From Acidobacteriota bacterium (lineage in GTDB: Bacteria > Acidobacteriota > Thermoanaerobaculia > Multivoradales > J023): DNA of 64,000 bases. The notes below the pieces were generated by a model. It ran no database searches and was not told where the DNA came from. It saw only the letters and a program-made list of their open reading frames with translations. Location: positions 310,001 through 374,000 of the forward strand of contig JAJCXR010000053.1 of the NCBI GenBank assembly GCA_029263315.1. The letters are read 5' to 3'. Of this stretch, positions 1 to 8,234 are shown one piece after another (position 1 is the first letter of the stretch; each line of letters opens with the position of its first letter). Made by a program: the position numbers and the translations under genes.

Positions 1-1266
1 GGGCTCGGTGAGCAGTCGCCATCCGAAGACTCCGACACCCGCCCCCAGGCTCAGCCCAAATCCCCAGAGCAAGGCGCTGAGGATGCGTTGCACGTGATGC
101 CAAGGGCGGGTTGGCTGGTAGGTCAGCTTGATGATGTTGCCCACTTCCCTGGGGGTCAGCTGAGAGCCGCCTGGCCGTGGCGAGCCGCCGATGTCATCGG
201 AGCCCCCCCAGCGTTTCTCCGGCGGTTTGCCGTCGACCGTCGGGTCGAGCAGGTTCAGCTTGTCGTAGGCGGTCTGGAGCTCGATGCCCGACAATGACGC
301 AGTGCGGCGCAGGGTGAAGTGGCCTTCGTCCTTTTGCAGGGCGATGAGGCCGAGACGATCCCCCCAAATCCCTTTCAGCCGTTTCTCTACATCGTAGATA
401 CCGGCTTCGTCCTGGCATACCACCGCCACGTTGTCATCCCCCACATCGACATGGCAATAAACCAAGTCGACACTGGAGTAGTCCTCGAAGTCCGAGGCCT
501 TGAAGACCAAGCGATCGATGGCCAGCAGCATCTCCAAGGTGTATTCCACCAGCTCGTCATCCCAACGCCCCAAGCGCTTGGCCTCCAACTCCATGCGATG
601 CAACACATCGAGCCGCTCTTTCTCCCGTTGCAGCAAGTCCTGAGGCAGGCCACAGTGCTCTGCGATCTCAAAACCATTGGCGTCGATGGCGCCCTCGAGA
701 CGCAGCAGGGGCAGGATGGAGTCCCGTTGAGAGGGGGACAGCTGGCGGACACGCCGATAGTTGAGAAGCACCCAGAGGGCGAAGATGGTGTCCAAGTCCG
801 GTTCGTTGGCGTAGATCGTCCAATCACCCTTGTCCAGCCGCAGACCCTTGAGCACCACGATGAGGGCTTGCTCGCAGCTGGCCAGGGTGAAGGCCCGTAG
901 GCAGCCTTGGTGATGATCGAGATTGTAGAGGTGGGCCGAGTCATCAACCAAGGGGGCGAATTGTCCAGCCCCGTCCAACAGGATGACATGCTCGCCCAGC
1001 TTGCGTGCTTCCGCCTCGCTGAAGGCAAAGGAGCGGTCTAGCCAGACGGTGACGACCGGTGCTTCGCTACAGGAAAGAACCCGGCCATCCTCCCGCTCCC
1101 TGATCTGGTAGCGATTGGGCAGCGGCTGCTCCTCTGCCGGGCCCACGACGCCGCCGGCCCGCAAGGTGCGGAGCGTCTTCGAACTGCGGCCAGTGGGGTC
1201 CTGGGCCTCCGGCGTCTTCAGCTGGCTGAGACGATCGGTAAAACTCGTGGGGTCGGCATGCTTCAA
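1..1266 (-). CDS. Uncharacterised protein with a DHH-type motif and a C-terminal membrane helix (3' end outside the window)
   Basis: The reading frame is open from the left window edge to a TTG start at 1266, giving 422 codons with no stop, so the C-terminus is missing. I chose TTG because an AAAGGA Shine-Dalgarno lies 7 bases upstream, an in-frame TAA lies further upstream, and the first ATG is in another frame. The N-terminal half contains LYNLDHHQG followed by a PDLDTIFALW stretch. These resemble metal-binding motifs of DHH phosphoesterases, but their order (DHH before DxD) is not the usual one, so a phosphoesterase role is only a guess. A hydrophobic segment (ILSALLWGFGLSLGAGVGVF) near the visible end suggests a membrane anchor with a mainly cytoplasmic N-terminal domain. 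It lies downstream of the sulfatase-like gene on the same strand, 68 bp away. Confidence 0.65.
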   Translation of the reverse strand, partial: MKHADPTSFTDRLSQLKTPEAQDPTGRSSKTLRTLRAGGVVGPAEEQPLPNRYQIREREDGRVLSCSEAPVVTVWLDRSFAFSEAEARKLGEHVILLDGAGQFAPLVDDSAHLYNLDHHQGCLRAFTLASCEQALIVVLKGLRLDKGDWTIYANEPDLDTIFALWVLLNYRRVRQLSPSQRDSILPLLRLEGAIDANGFEIAEHCGLPQDLLQREKERLDVLHRMELEAKRLGRWDDELVEYTLEMLLAIDRLVFKASDFEDYSSVDLVYCHVDVGDDNVAVVCQDEAGIYDVEKRLKGIWGDRLGLIALQKDEGHFTLRRTASLSGIELQTAYDKLNLLDPTVDGKPPEKRWGGSDDIGGSPRPGGSQLTPREVGNIIKLTYQPTRPWHHVQRILSALLWGFGLSLGAGVGVFGWRLLTEP

Positions 1267-1289
1267 GTGACAGTCCTTTGGAAAAGCGG

Positions 1290-1295
1290 ATTATA
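1290..1295 (-). promoter_or_regulatory. Possible -10 box upstream of the DHH-type gene
   Basis: A perfect TATAAT on the minus strand lies 23 bases upstream of the TTG start at 1266, with an AAAGGA ribosome site between. No good -35 hexamer is visible at 16-18 bases, so this may be a weak or activator-dependent promoter. Confidence 0.35.
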
Positions 1296-1334
1296 TCCGG
1301 GACGACGATCTCGACGCTCGCCGCCTACCTGAGG

Positions 1335-4052
1335 TCAGTCGACGTAGCCCAAGGCCTCGAGCTGTTGTTGCAAGTCGGAGGGTATACTAGCGCCCTCCCC
1401 CGCCACTGCACCGCCGCTGGAGCTAAAGAAAACCCCGAGGGTCATGGCCCCCCGTCGCCGCGCCTCCTCAAGTCCCTGCAAGGGGCTGCAATCGGCGGCG
1501 AAGAGTTGGGCGGCGCCGTCGTCGACCTCTCCGTTGTCCTGGCCGTCAGGGGTCTTCAAGGCAACGCTACAGGTCTCGACAGCGGAAGACAGGTGCAGCT
1601 CCAGGCCACTGGAGGCGTAAACCTGCTCGACGACGAAGCTGAAGCGGTCGCCGCCGCCGATCGCCACCTCGAAACGCCCCGCCATCGGTGTTTTGAGGGC
1701 ATTGGCCGGGGCATCCACCGTCTTGAGAAATTGCGGCGTCATCCATAGGGGTCCCACGGCCTCCAGTCGGTAAGTCAGAGAGCTCGGGTTCTCCACCGTC
1801 ACCAACATGCCGTCGAACTGACGCAGGTAGCGCTCGATCACCACCTGACGCAAGTCGTCGGTGGGTCGCTGTCCTGCCAGGTTCTGGGTCTCACCCGGAT
1901 CCGTCGACAGCATAAAAAGGGCCTCCAGCGAGGTCCCCCGTTGGGCCGGCGTATGATTGAAGATGTACTTGAAACGGTTGTCCTTGCGCAGGGCGATGCC
2001 CTGAAGCGCGGTGGCCGACCAGGCGGGCTCGGAGAAATCCGTCGCCGGATCGTCGATCAAGGGCAGCAGAGATCGGCCGTCGAGCCCGCCCCTCGGAGCC
2101 ATGTTGAGGGCACTGAGAATCGTTGGGGCGATGTCCACCTGCCGCACCTGTGTCGCCACCCGTCCGCCCGCTCCGCGGTCGCCGGGTAGGCGGATGATCA
2201 GGGGAATCATCAGGTTGAAGTCGAGCAGGTAGGCGTGCTCCGCCAAACCGCCGTGATCCCCCAGGGCTTCCCCGTGGTCCGAGGTGATGACCACCAAGGG
2301 CTCACCGGGCCGGGCTTCGAGCTGCTCGAGGAAAGAGCCCAAATGGTCATCGGCGAAGGCCAACGAGGCGTCGTAGATGTCCCGCACCACCTGGTGCTCG
2401 GCCTCTTGCAGGGGCTCGGTGGATCCATCGTCTTGCTGCCAGGCATAGGCCTTGCGAACCAATGCCCCCGCGGTTTCGCCGCGCTCGTCACTCACCGGCG
2501 TCAGGCGAGCCGCCAAGGCTGCGTCCCCGGGTTGCCCGGTCAGCTGCTCATAATAGGGCTCTCGGATGCGGTAGGGCGAATGGACCTCGTAGGTGTGCAA
2601 GAAAAGGAAAAAAGGCCGGTTTTCCTCCGCCAACCATGCATCGACCTTTTGCAAGCCGGGGGTCAAATCACCGATGCCTTTTTTATCCCCGGCGTAGGCG
2701 ACGTAGCGGTCGAAGCCCGAGGCGAAGCCGTAATGGGGGTCCACGTACCCACCACCGGTCACCGCCAGGGTGCGATAGCCGGCCCCCTGCAAGCGCTCCG
2801 CCAAGAGCTCGAAACGCTCGGGGATGGGGCGGGGATTGTGCTGTCCGTGTCCCAGGGTATCGAGGCCGGTGAAGATGGAGACGTGGGACGGAAACGTCCA
2901 CGAGGAGGCCGCCACCGCAGACTCGAAAACCGTCGCCCGCTCGGCGCTCCAGGCTGCCAGTTTCGGCGTCGTGGGTCGTCGGTAGCCATAGAGATCCATG
3001 TGGTCCGCGCGCAGGGTGTCGATCACCATCAGGACGATGTCCGGCGGCCGCGGGCCCGAGCTCGCCCCCGTCACGTGGGCATCGGCCCAGAAGGCAAAGT
3101 CGTCGCGGTCCCCATTCTCGATCCGGGTCGACAGGCTGACCTCGAGGGTGCTGCCGGCCCACGGCTCGAGATCGAGGGACATGTCGTGCCAACGGCCGGC
3201 CACCAGGGGCCCCTGCCCTGCCGGCGTGACCTGCTCGCTGCGCCGCAGCAGCTCCTCCTCGCCTCGTCGCAGGAGCACCTCGAAGGTCGTTGCCTTGCCC
3301 AGTCTGGACAGGCTCGCGAAGCCGACGCTCAGCCGCCCAGAGGGCGGCACCTGTAGGGTTTGGACCAGGCTCTCACCGTGGCCTTGCAACCTCGCCGTGC
3401 GGGTTTCGTCGGCCAGCTCCACTTTCCAACTGCGCTCTTTGGCGGCGACCAAGGCATCTTCCTGCCAACGGCTGCGGTAGCCGCGGATGGCGGACAGGCG
3501 GATTTCCGACTTGGCACGCAGCCGCGGCTGCAGACGTAGCTTGCTGATTCGACCCTGCCAGCTCGCCTGACGGCCGAGGTCAAAGATGTAAGTCGGAGGG
3601 CGCCGATGGGGATGCGGCGGCACTTGCATTCGTCTGTCGGCGGACCAGGTGCCGTCTTCCCCGGCCCACATCAGACGCAGGGGTCCGCGGTCCGCCCCGA
3701 CCATCTCCACCTCCAAGATGTCGATGGATTCGGCGTCCAGATCCAGCGGACGCTCGAGCCATGCTCCGAGCTCGGCGTAGCTGAAAACCATGCGTCCTCG
3801 GTCCAGTTTCGGCGCTTTTTCGAAGCCGTGGTGGCTCCAATCCTGCATCTCAGCCGCCGACTCCAGCTGCCAGTGGAAGACCTCTTCCTTGCTCAGCAGC
3901 GCTTCGGCCGTAAACATCTCTTGCGGCTCTGCAAACAGCCGTTGAACCACCTGTGGAGAGCCGCCATCCGATTCCTCACCGGTTCCACAGGCCAGGAGAG
4001 TAAGCCCTAGAGCACTGAACAGAATGGGTAGGAGACGGCTTTGGGCAATCAT
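1335..4052 (-). CDS. Sulfatase-like (alkaline phosphatase superfamily) lipoprotein without a formylglycine motif
   Basis: This 905-residue protein is a predicted lipoprotein: residues 1-22 form a short hydrophobic signal ending LTLLAC, so Cys22 would be lipidated. I chose the ATG at 4052 over a longer frame because of this signal peptide and an AGGA six bases upstream. Residues about 30-330 look like a beta-rich carbohydrate-binding-type region. The sulfatase fold follows: IDTLRADH (metal Asp345), SSWTFPSH (nucleophile position Thr386) and later ITSDHGEALGDHG. The Cys/Ser-x-Pro-x-Arg sequence needed to make formylglycine in classical sulfatases is absent, so a phosphoester or phosphonate hydrolase or a transferase is at least as likely as a sulfatase. 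The last residues LEALGYVD resemble the end of the second sulfatase-like protein in this window (34788-36425). Confidence 0.85.
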   Translation of the reverse strand: MIAQSRLLPILFSALGLTLLACGTGEESDGGSPQVVQRLFAEPQEMFTAEALLSKEEVFHWQLESAAEMQDWSHHGFEKAPKLDRGRMVFSYAELGAWLERPLDLDAESIDILEVEMVGADRGPLRLMWAGEDGTWSADRRMQVPPHPHRRPPTYIFDLGRQASWQGRISKLRLQPRLRAKSEIRLSAIRGYRSRWQEDALVAAKERSWKVELADETRTARLQGHGESLVQTLQVPPSGRLSVGFASLSRLGKATTFEVLLRRGEEELLRRSEQVTPAGQGPLVAGRWHDMSLDLEPWAGSTLEVSLSTRIENGDRDDFAFWADAHVTGASSGPRPPDIVLMVIDTLRADHMDLYGYRRPTTPKLAAWSAERATVFESAVAASSWTFPSHVSIFTGLDTLGHGQHNPRPIPERFELLAERLQGAGYRTLAVTGGGYVDPHYGFASGFDRYVAYAGDKKGIGDLTPGLQKVDAWLAEENRPFFLFLHTYEVHSPYRIREPYYEQLTGQPGDAALAARLTPVSDERGETAGALVRKAYAWQQDDGSTEPLQEAEHQVVRDIYDASLAFADDHLGSFLEQLEARPGEPLVVITSDHGEALGDHGGLAEHAYLLDFNLMIPLIIRLPGDRGAGGRVATQVRQVDIAPTILSALNMAPRGGLDGRSLLPLIDDPATDFSEPAWSATALQGIALRKDNRFKYIFNHTPAQRGTSLEALFMLSTDPGETQNLAGQRPTDDLRQVVIERYLRQFDGMLVTVENPSSLTYRLEAVGPLWMTPQFLKTVDAPANALKTPMAGRFEVAIGGGDRFSFVVEQVYASSGLELHLSSAVETCSVALKTPDGQDNGEVDDGAAQLFAADCSPLQGLEEARRRGAMTLGVFFSSSGGAVAGEGASIPSDLQQQLEALGYVD

Positions 4053-4429
4053 TCGGCGTCCTGCCTCGGGGGTGAGTGAAAAAGGAGCGACCAGAGAACG
4101 TGTCGCTCGGGGGGTGGCAATATACCATTCTGCCACGGCCCCGGTCGGCGTCGCAGCACCGATCGCCGCGGCAACCCTTGCGGCGTGCGCTTGTGGCGCT
4201 GACAAGCTGGTACAACACGCTATCCCTCGGCCGCCACATCCCTGAACGCGGGCCATCGTTTTCGCTCAAGACCCTGGCCGATGGCAACGTCTCGTGGTAG
4301 AAACTGAAGGGTCGAATGGACGCGTTTCGGGCCGATGTCGGCGGCCGGCGTCCAGACGGCAAGAATCCCTCTCAACACGTGCGGCGATGCCGAGGGTCGA
4401 GCCATCGCGGGGAGAAGAACCGAGACGCC
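4053..4429. other. Divergent intergenic region between the sulfatase-like and pentapeptide genes
   Basis: The 377 bp hold no convincing gene. On the minus strand a TATATT (plus-strand 4119-4126 area) could be the -10 of the sulfatase-like gene. On the plus strand CTGACA near 4199 followed after about 16 bases by TATCCC is a weak candidate promoter for the pentapeptide gene. Open frames crossing this stretch have no ribosome site or recognisable product. Confidence 0.4.
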
Positions 4430-5149
4430 ATGGACAGGTCTGAACAAAGAGCATTGCTGCAGCGAGGGGTCGAGGCCTGGAATCGATGGCGTCATGAGCA
4501 TCCAGACGCCGAGGCGCCCGACCTCGGCGACATCAGCCTGGTGGAAGAGGTGCTCGGGGGCATCGATTTTTCCCATGCCGTCCTCGATGGAGCCAATCTC
4601 CGTGGCGCCTACTTGAATAGGGCCAAACTATCCCATAGTCGCTTGGACGGCGCCGACCTGACGGAGGCCTACCTCAAGGCGGCGGACCTATCGTCTTGCC
4701 ATGCGGCGAAAGCCAACTTCACCGACGCTTACCTCGGCCGGGTCATCTTGCATTCGGCCCACCTCGAAGGGGCGATCTTTCGCGAGGCCAACCTGCGGAT
4801 CGTCGACTTTCGAGACGCCAAGCTGAGCCACACTGATATGGAAGGTGCCTATCTGCGCGAGGCGGTGCTGCGCGGAGCCCAGCTGAGGCAGGCCAACCTC
4901 ACCGGTGCCAAGCTTGCCTGCGCTGACCTGGAGTCGGCTAGCTTGCAGGGCGCGTGCCTCAATCACGCCGATCTGCGCAACGCCAATTTGAGGCATGCGG
5001 ATCTGCGGGGCTGCGACCTAAAGGATGCCGACCTCAGACATTCGATCATGGAGTCGGCCAATCTGGAGGGGGCGGATTTGCGGGGCGCCAGGCTGGAAGC
5101 CGCCATCCTGCTGCGCGCCAAGCTCAGCGGCGCCAAGCTGCGGGCCTGA
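4430..5149 (+). CDS. Pentapeptide-repeat protein
   Basis: This 239-residue protein is mostly A(D/N)LxxA-type pentapeptide repeats, running from about residue 45 to the C-terminus (for example GANLRGAYLNRAKLSHSRL and ADLRNANLRHADLRG). Such repeats fold as a right-handed quadrilateral beta helix. Some members mimic DNA and bind gyrase, but most have no known role, and nothing here decides between these. The start is set at the ATG at 4430 (MDRSEQRALL) because the amphipathic VEAWNRWRHEHP lead-in is typical of family members. A GGAGAAG lies about 14 bases upstream, which is rather far. There is no signal peptide, so it is probably cytoplasmic. Confidence 0.85.
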   Translation: MDRSEQRALLQRGVEAWNRWRHEHPDAEAPDLGDISLVEEVLGGIDFSHAVLDGANLRGAYLNRAKLSHSRLDGADLTEAYLKAADLSSCHAAKANFTDAYLGRVILHSAHLEGAIFREANLRIVDFRDAKLSHTDMEGAYLREAVLRGAQLRQANLTGAKLACADLESASLQGACLNHADLRNANLRHADLRGCDLKDADLRHSIMESANLEGADLRGARLEAAILLRAKLSGAKLRA

Positions 5150-5161
5150 GCGGGAAGGCTG

Positions 5162-5452
5162 CTACTCCACCTCCGGCGGGACGCGGGCAGCGTTCCACTC
5201 CGCCCCCCGACGATTCTTCTTGCGGCTACGGAGCAAGCCGTAGAAGCTGATCAGCATCCACATGCCTTCCACCAGGGCAGCGGACAGGTTGAAGTCGAAA
5301 AGCAGAGAAAAGAGAATGGCGCCGGATCCCAAGGCATTGAGCAAGGAATACATGGGCTGCTCGGCCCGCAGGCGCTCGCTCTGCAACAGGATGTAGGCGC
5401 TGAGGATCCCCAACACACCGAGCAATCCGACAACATTGGCGACACTGTTCAT
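5162..5452 (-). CDS. Small membrane protein, CBU_0592-like
   Basis: This 96-residue protein has three hydrophobic segments: about residues 4-23 (VVGLLGVLGILSAYILLQS), 35-52 (LLNALGSGAILFSLLFDF) and 57-74. A basic tail (SRKKNRR) follows. The spacing of Y-LLQS, Y-LLNALGS and FNLSAALVEGMWMLISFYGL matches the CBU_0592-like family of small inner-membrane proteins, whose function is unknown. I placed the start at ATG 5452 rather than in the longer frame, because the extension reads into the divergent dehydratase gene. TATAAC sits 7 bases before the ATG with no ribosome site, which suggests a leaderless transcript. The gene converges on the pentapeptide gene with 12 bp between stops. Confidence 0.75.
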   Translation of the reverse strand: MNSVANVVGLLGVLGILSAYILLQSERLRAEQPMYSLLNALGSGAILFSLLFDFNLSAALVEGMWMLISFYGLLRSRKKNRRGAEWNAARVPPEVE

Positions 5453-5475
5453 GGTTGCCGTTATACCATTGATAG
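5453..5475. promoter_or_regulatory. 23-bp divergent promoter region with overlapping -10 elements
   Basis: Only 23 bp separate the start codons of the small membrane protein and the dehydratase. The same centre reads TATAAC toward the minus-strand gene (7 bases before its ATG) and TATACC toward the plus-strand gene (8 bases before its ATG). Neither gene has a Shine-Dalgarno. If the starts are right, both transcripts would begin at or next to their start codons and the -35 elements would lie inside the opposite genes. Confidence 0.4.
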
Positions 5476-6528
5476 ATGTCGTCGTCAGTCCTCGAAAGTC
5501 CTTCCTGCCAATTGCCGGGAGCCGACACCCTGTTGGCGGCACACCGCCGGTTGCAAGGCGTCGCCCACCGGACTCCGGTATTCACCAGCAGTTATTTCGA
5601 TCGACGTTGTGGCGCCAGCCTGTTTTTCAAAGCGGAGAATCTGCAACGCATCGGCGCCTTCAAATTCCGTGGTGCCTACAACACCGTGGCCAGCCTGACG
5701 GCCGAGCAACGACAGCGAGGCGTGGTCACCCATTCCTCGGGCAACCATGCCCAGGCGGTGGCATTGGCAGCACAGCTACATGGCTGCAAGGCGCAGATCG
5801 TCATGCCCCATAATGCTCCGCAGGTGAAGCGCCAGGCGGTGCTCGGTTACGGCGCCGAGGTCATCCCTTGCGAGCCCACCCTGAAAGCACGGCAAGAAAC
5901 CGCCGCCAAGATCATGGCGCGACGCGGCGCCGTGCTGGTGCATCCCTACGACGACGCCCGCATCATCGCCGGCCAAGGCACCGCCGCCATGGAGCTCTTC
6001 GAGCAAGTGGACGGGCTCGACTTGCTGCTCGTCCCGGTGGGCGGTGGCGGCCTGCTCAGCGGTTGCGCCCTGGCGGCCCGACATTTCGCCGCCTCGACGG
6101 AGGTTGTCGGCTGCGAGCCCCGAGGGGCCGACGATGCCGCCCGCTCCCTGGCCAGCGGGCGGTTGCTGCCCCAGACCAGGCCTGAGACGATCTGTGACGG
6201 CCTGCGGGGCGCCTTGGGCAGCCTGACTTTCGCCGTCATTCGACGCCATGTCCAACGTATTGTCACGGTCGACGACAGCGCCGTCGTCGAAGCCATGCAG
6301 CGCATCTTCGAGCGTTTGAAACTGGTCGTCGAACCGTCCGCGGCGGTACCCTTGGCGGCCGTGCTGGCCGGCGCCCTCGAGGTCTCGGGGCAGCGTCTTG
6401 GTATCCTTCTGTCGGGCGGCAACATCGATCTCGATCACTTGCCCTGGCAAGGCGGAGCCCCGGGTCCTCAGCCCTCTCCCTCGACATCGAAGACAGCCAA
6501 AACATCGAGCCAAGGAGCATTCCCATGA
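5476..6528 (+). CDS. PLP-dependent threonine/serine dehydratase family enzyme
   Basis: The 350-residue protein is a fold-type II pyridoxal-phosphate enzyme. AFKFRGA carries the Schiff-base lysine (Lys63), SSGNHAQA is the substrate and carboxylate loop, PVGGGGLLSG is the phosphate-binding glycine loop, and LLSGGNID is the cofactor-ring motif near the C-terminus. There is no C-terminal ACT regulatory domain, so it resembles catabolic threonine dehydratase, serine racemase or hydroxyaspartate dehydratase more than biosynthetic IlvA; the exact substrate cannot be told. The last 25 residues are low complexity. Its stop overlaps the start of the next gene in an ATGA, so the two are probably translationally coupled. 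The start at 5476 has no ribosome site. Confidence 0.88.
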   Translation: MSSSVLESPSCQLPGADTLLAAHRRLQGVAHRTPVFTSSYFDRRCGASLFFKAENLQRIGAFKFRGAYNTVASLTAEQRQRGVVTHSSGNHAQAVALAAQLHGCKAQIVMPHNAPQVKRQAVLGYGAEVIPCEPTLKARQETAAKIMARRGAVLVHPYDDARIIAGQGTAAMELFEQVDGLDLLLVPVGGGGLLSGCALAARHFAASTEVVGCEPRGADDAARSLASGRLLPQTRPETICDGLRGALGSLTFAVIRRHVQRIVTVDDSAVVEAMQRIFERLKLVVEPSAAVPLAAVLAGALEVSGQRLGILLSGGNIDLDHLPWQGGAPGPQPSPSTSKTAKTSSQGAFP

Positions 6529-7217
6529 GCCCATCCCGCAATATCTTGATCACCGGCGTCAGCAAAGGACTGGGACGGATCATGGCCCTCCGCCTCGCCT
6601 CCCTGGGGCACCGAATCGACGGTTGCGGCCGGAGCCGCAGCGCCCTGGACGACCTGTCGAAGGAGCTGCGGGAAGGGCATCATCTCGAGGCCGTCGATGT
6701 CTCCGACGGGGCCCAGGTCCAAGCCTGGGCAGAGCATGTCCTGGCGGCGGGACGGATACCCGATTTGCTGCTCAACAACGCCGCGGTGATCACCCGCCGG
6801 GCCCCGCTGTGGGAGATTTCGGGCGACGATTTTTCCCGCATCATCGACATCAACATCAAGGGCGTGGCCAACGTCATCCGCTCCTTTGTACCGGCCATGG
6901 TGGAGCGCCGCAGCGGCGTGATCATCAATTTCTCCTCCGGTTGGGGCCACTCGACGGCCCCCGAGGTCGCACCCTACTGCGCCACCAAGTTCGCCATCGA
7001 AGGTTTGACCCAAGCCATGGCGCAGGAGCTGCCCGAGGGCATGGCGGCCATTCCCCTGAGCCCCGGCATCATCCATACGGAGATGCTGGACACCGCCATG
7101 GGGGCCGCCGCCGACACCTTTCCGTCGCCCGAAGCCTGGGTGGACGATGCCGTGCCCTACATCCTCGGTCTCGGAGTTGCCGACAACGGTCAGTCGCGTC
7201 GCGTCCCCGGGCACTGA
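6525..7217 (+). CDS. Short-chain dehydrogenase/reductase (SDR)
   Basis: This 230-residue protein has the classical SDR layout: GVSKGLG as the dinucleotide-binding glycine motif near the N-terminus, NNAAV about residue 86, INFSSGW with the catalytic serine, and YCATK with the catalytic Tyr and Lys. It is expected to be a cytoplasmic NAD(P)-dependent oxidoreductase of unknown substrate. The start overlaps the dehydratase stop by 4 bp, and ACATCGAGCCAAGGAGC just upstream provides an AAGGAG ribosome site. The pairing suggests that the two enzymes act on related hydroxy-amino or oxo acids, which is inference only. Confidence 0.88.
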   Translation: MSPSRNILITGVSKGLGRIMALRLASLGHRIDGCGRSRSALDDLSKELREGHHLEAVDVSDGAQVQAWAEHVLAAGRIPDLLLNNAAVITRRAPLWEISGDDFSRIIDINIKGVANVIRSFVPAMVERRSGVIINFSSGWGHSTAPEVAPYCATKFAIEGLTQAMAQELPEGMAAIPLSPGIIHTEMLDTAMGAAADTFPSPEAWVDDAVPYILGLGVADNGQSRRVPGH

Positions 7218-7324
7218 TGTGGAACCGCCTGTCCCCCTGCAAGCCTGTGTCATACTGAAACGACTATGACGCCGTCCCCTATCGACACCCAAAGACCCAC
7301 ACGGGTCACCAGGTCATCGGATCG

Positions 7325-7732
7325 ATGAGGCCCTCTGAACCCCATGGCAGACCACGTTTCGCCCTCGACGGCTCCGCCCTGCTGGCGATGATGGATCACA
7401 CTCCCGGTGGCTCGGTGGTCGGTGCCAAGCTCCACCACTCGGCGATTTCCACCCTCAACCTGGCGGCGGTGCTCGACATCTCCAGAGCCCAGGGCATGGA
7501 GGTGGGTGACATGATCCAAAACCTGCAATCCCTAGGCTTGTCTATCGAGCCCTTCCTGCCCGAGGACGCTTTTTTTGTCAGCCAGATTGCCGAGGCGAGC
7601 CATCGCCAGGGGCTATCGATCATCGATCGCGCTTGCTTGGCCTTGGCCCATCGCCTGGACATCCCGGTCTTGACCACCCACTTGGCCTGGAACGACCTTC
7701 CCTTCGATATCGAGGTTCAGGTTCTGCGCTGA
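7325..7732 (+). CDS. PIN-domain-like protein with degenerate active site
   Basis: The 135-residue sequence follows the VapC-type PIN domain order: an N-terminal LDGSALLAMM, the helix region ISTLNLAAVLD, the LSIIDRACLALA motif and a VLTTHLAW near the end. In active PIN ribonucleases four acidic residues bind metal. Here the first Asp and the Asp in IIDRA are kept. The usual Glu in the NLAEVL segment is Ala, and the usual Asp of the TaDraW motif is His. No antitoxin-like small gene lies upstream (7218-7324 is non-coding), and the gene is followed after 17 bp by a thioesterase. It may be an inactivated or repurposed PIN protein. The start is not well supported by a ribosome site. Confidence 0.7.
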   Translation: MRPSEPHGRPRFALDGSALLAMMDHTPGGSVVGAKLHHSAISTLNLAAVLDISRAQGMEVGDMIQNLQSLGLSIEPFLPEDAFFVSQIAEASHRQGLSIIDRACLALAHRLDIPVLTTHLAWNDLPFDIEVQVLR

Positions 7733-7749
7733 CCGCTGGAGAATCCTAC

Positions 7750-8175
7750 ATGCGTCAAGACTTCCGCTATTGGCTCGACATCCCGGTTCGCTGGGCGGAC
7801 ATGGATCCCTACGGCCATGTCAACAACGCCAAATATTTCACCTACTGTGAATCGTCCCGCATGGGTTGGTTCGAAGCCATCGAGCTCGACGGCTTCCGCG
7901 AAGCGTCACAACATGGCCCGGCCTTGGTCACCGCCACTTGCAACTTCCGCCGTCAAGTCCACCACCCGGCGACCCTCGATGTGGGCGCCCGGGCAAGCCG
8001 CATAGGTTCCAAGAGCTTTCAGTTGGAGTACGAGCTCTATCACCGCGGGGACGGTCACTTGGTGGCCGACGGCTCGTCCGTGGTCGTTTGGGTGGACTAC
8101 GGCTCCGGCCAGGCGATCCCCCTGCCCGACGCTCTCAAGGAGCGCATTCGCCACTATGAGGGGCTCGAGGATTGA
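7750..8175 (+). CDS. Acyl-CoA thioesterase, 4HBT/hot-dog family (YbgC/FadM-like)
   Basis: This 141-residue protein carries the hallmark RWADMDPYGHVNNAKYF, containing the catalytic Asp and the substrate-loop GHVNN of 4-hydroxybenzoyl-CoA thioesterase-type hot-dog enzymes. It should hydrolyse acyl-CoA thioesters in the cytoplasm; the chain length is unknown. I placed the start at ATG 7750, with GGAG 8 bases upstream, instead of the longer frame that overlaps the PIN gene. It probably shares a transcript with the PIN-like gene, 17 bp upstream. Confidence 0.88.
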   Translation: MRQDFRYWLDIPVRWADMDPYGHVNNAKYFTYCESSRMGWFEAIELDGFREASQHGPALVTATCNFRRQVHHPATLDVGARASRIGSKSFQLEYELYHRGDGHLVADGSSVVVWVDYGSGQAIPLPDALKERIRHYEGLED

Positions 8176-8234
8176 GCCCTCGATCCCTAGCCCTTCATGT
8201 GTATTGATCACCCCACAGCTGCTAGGTTGTTGAT

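Noticed and set aside
319..1028. Open frames of about 200 residues on both strands at the left edge
   Set aside because: A minus-strand frame open from 1266 to the edge gives a coherent protein with a ribosome site; the others are shadows of it.
2235..3356. 373-residue open frame on the plus strand
   Set aside because: It lies wholly antisense to the sulfatase-like gene, which carries clear motifs.
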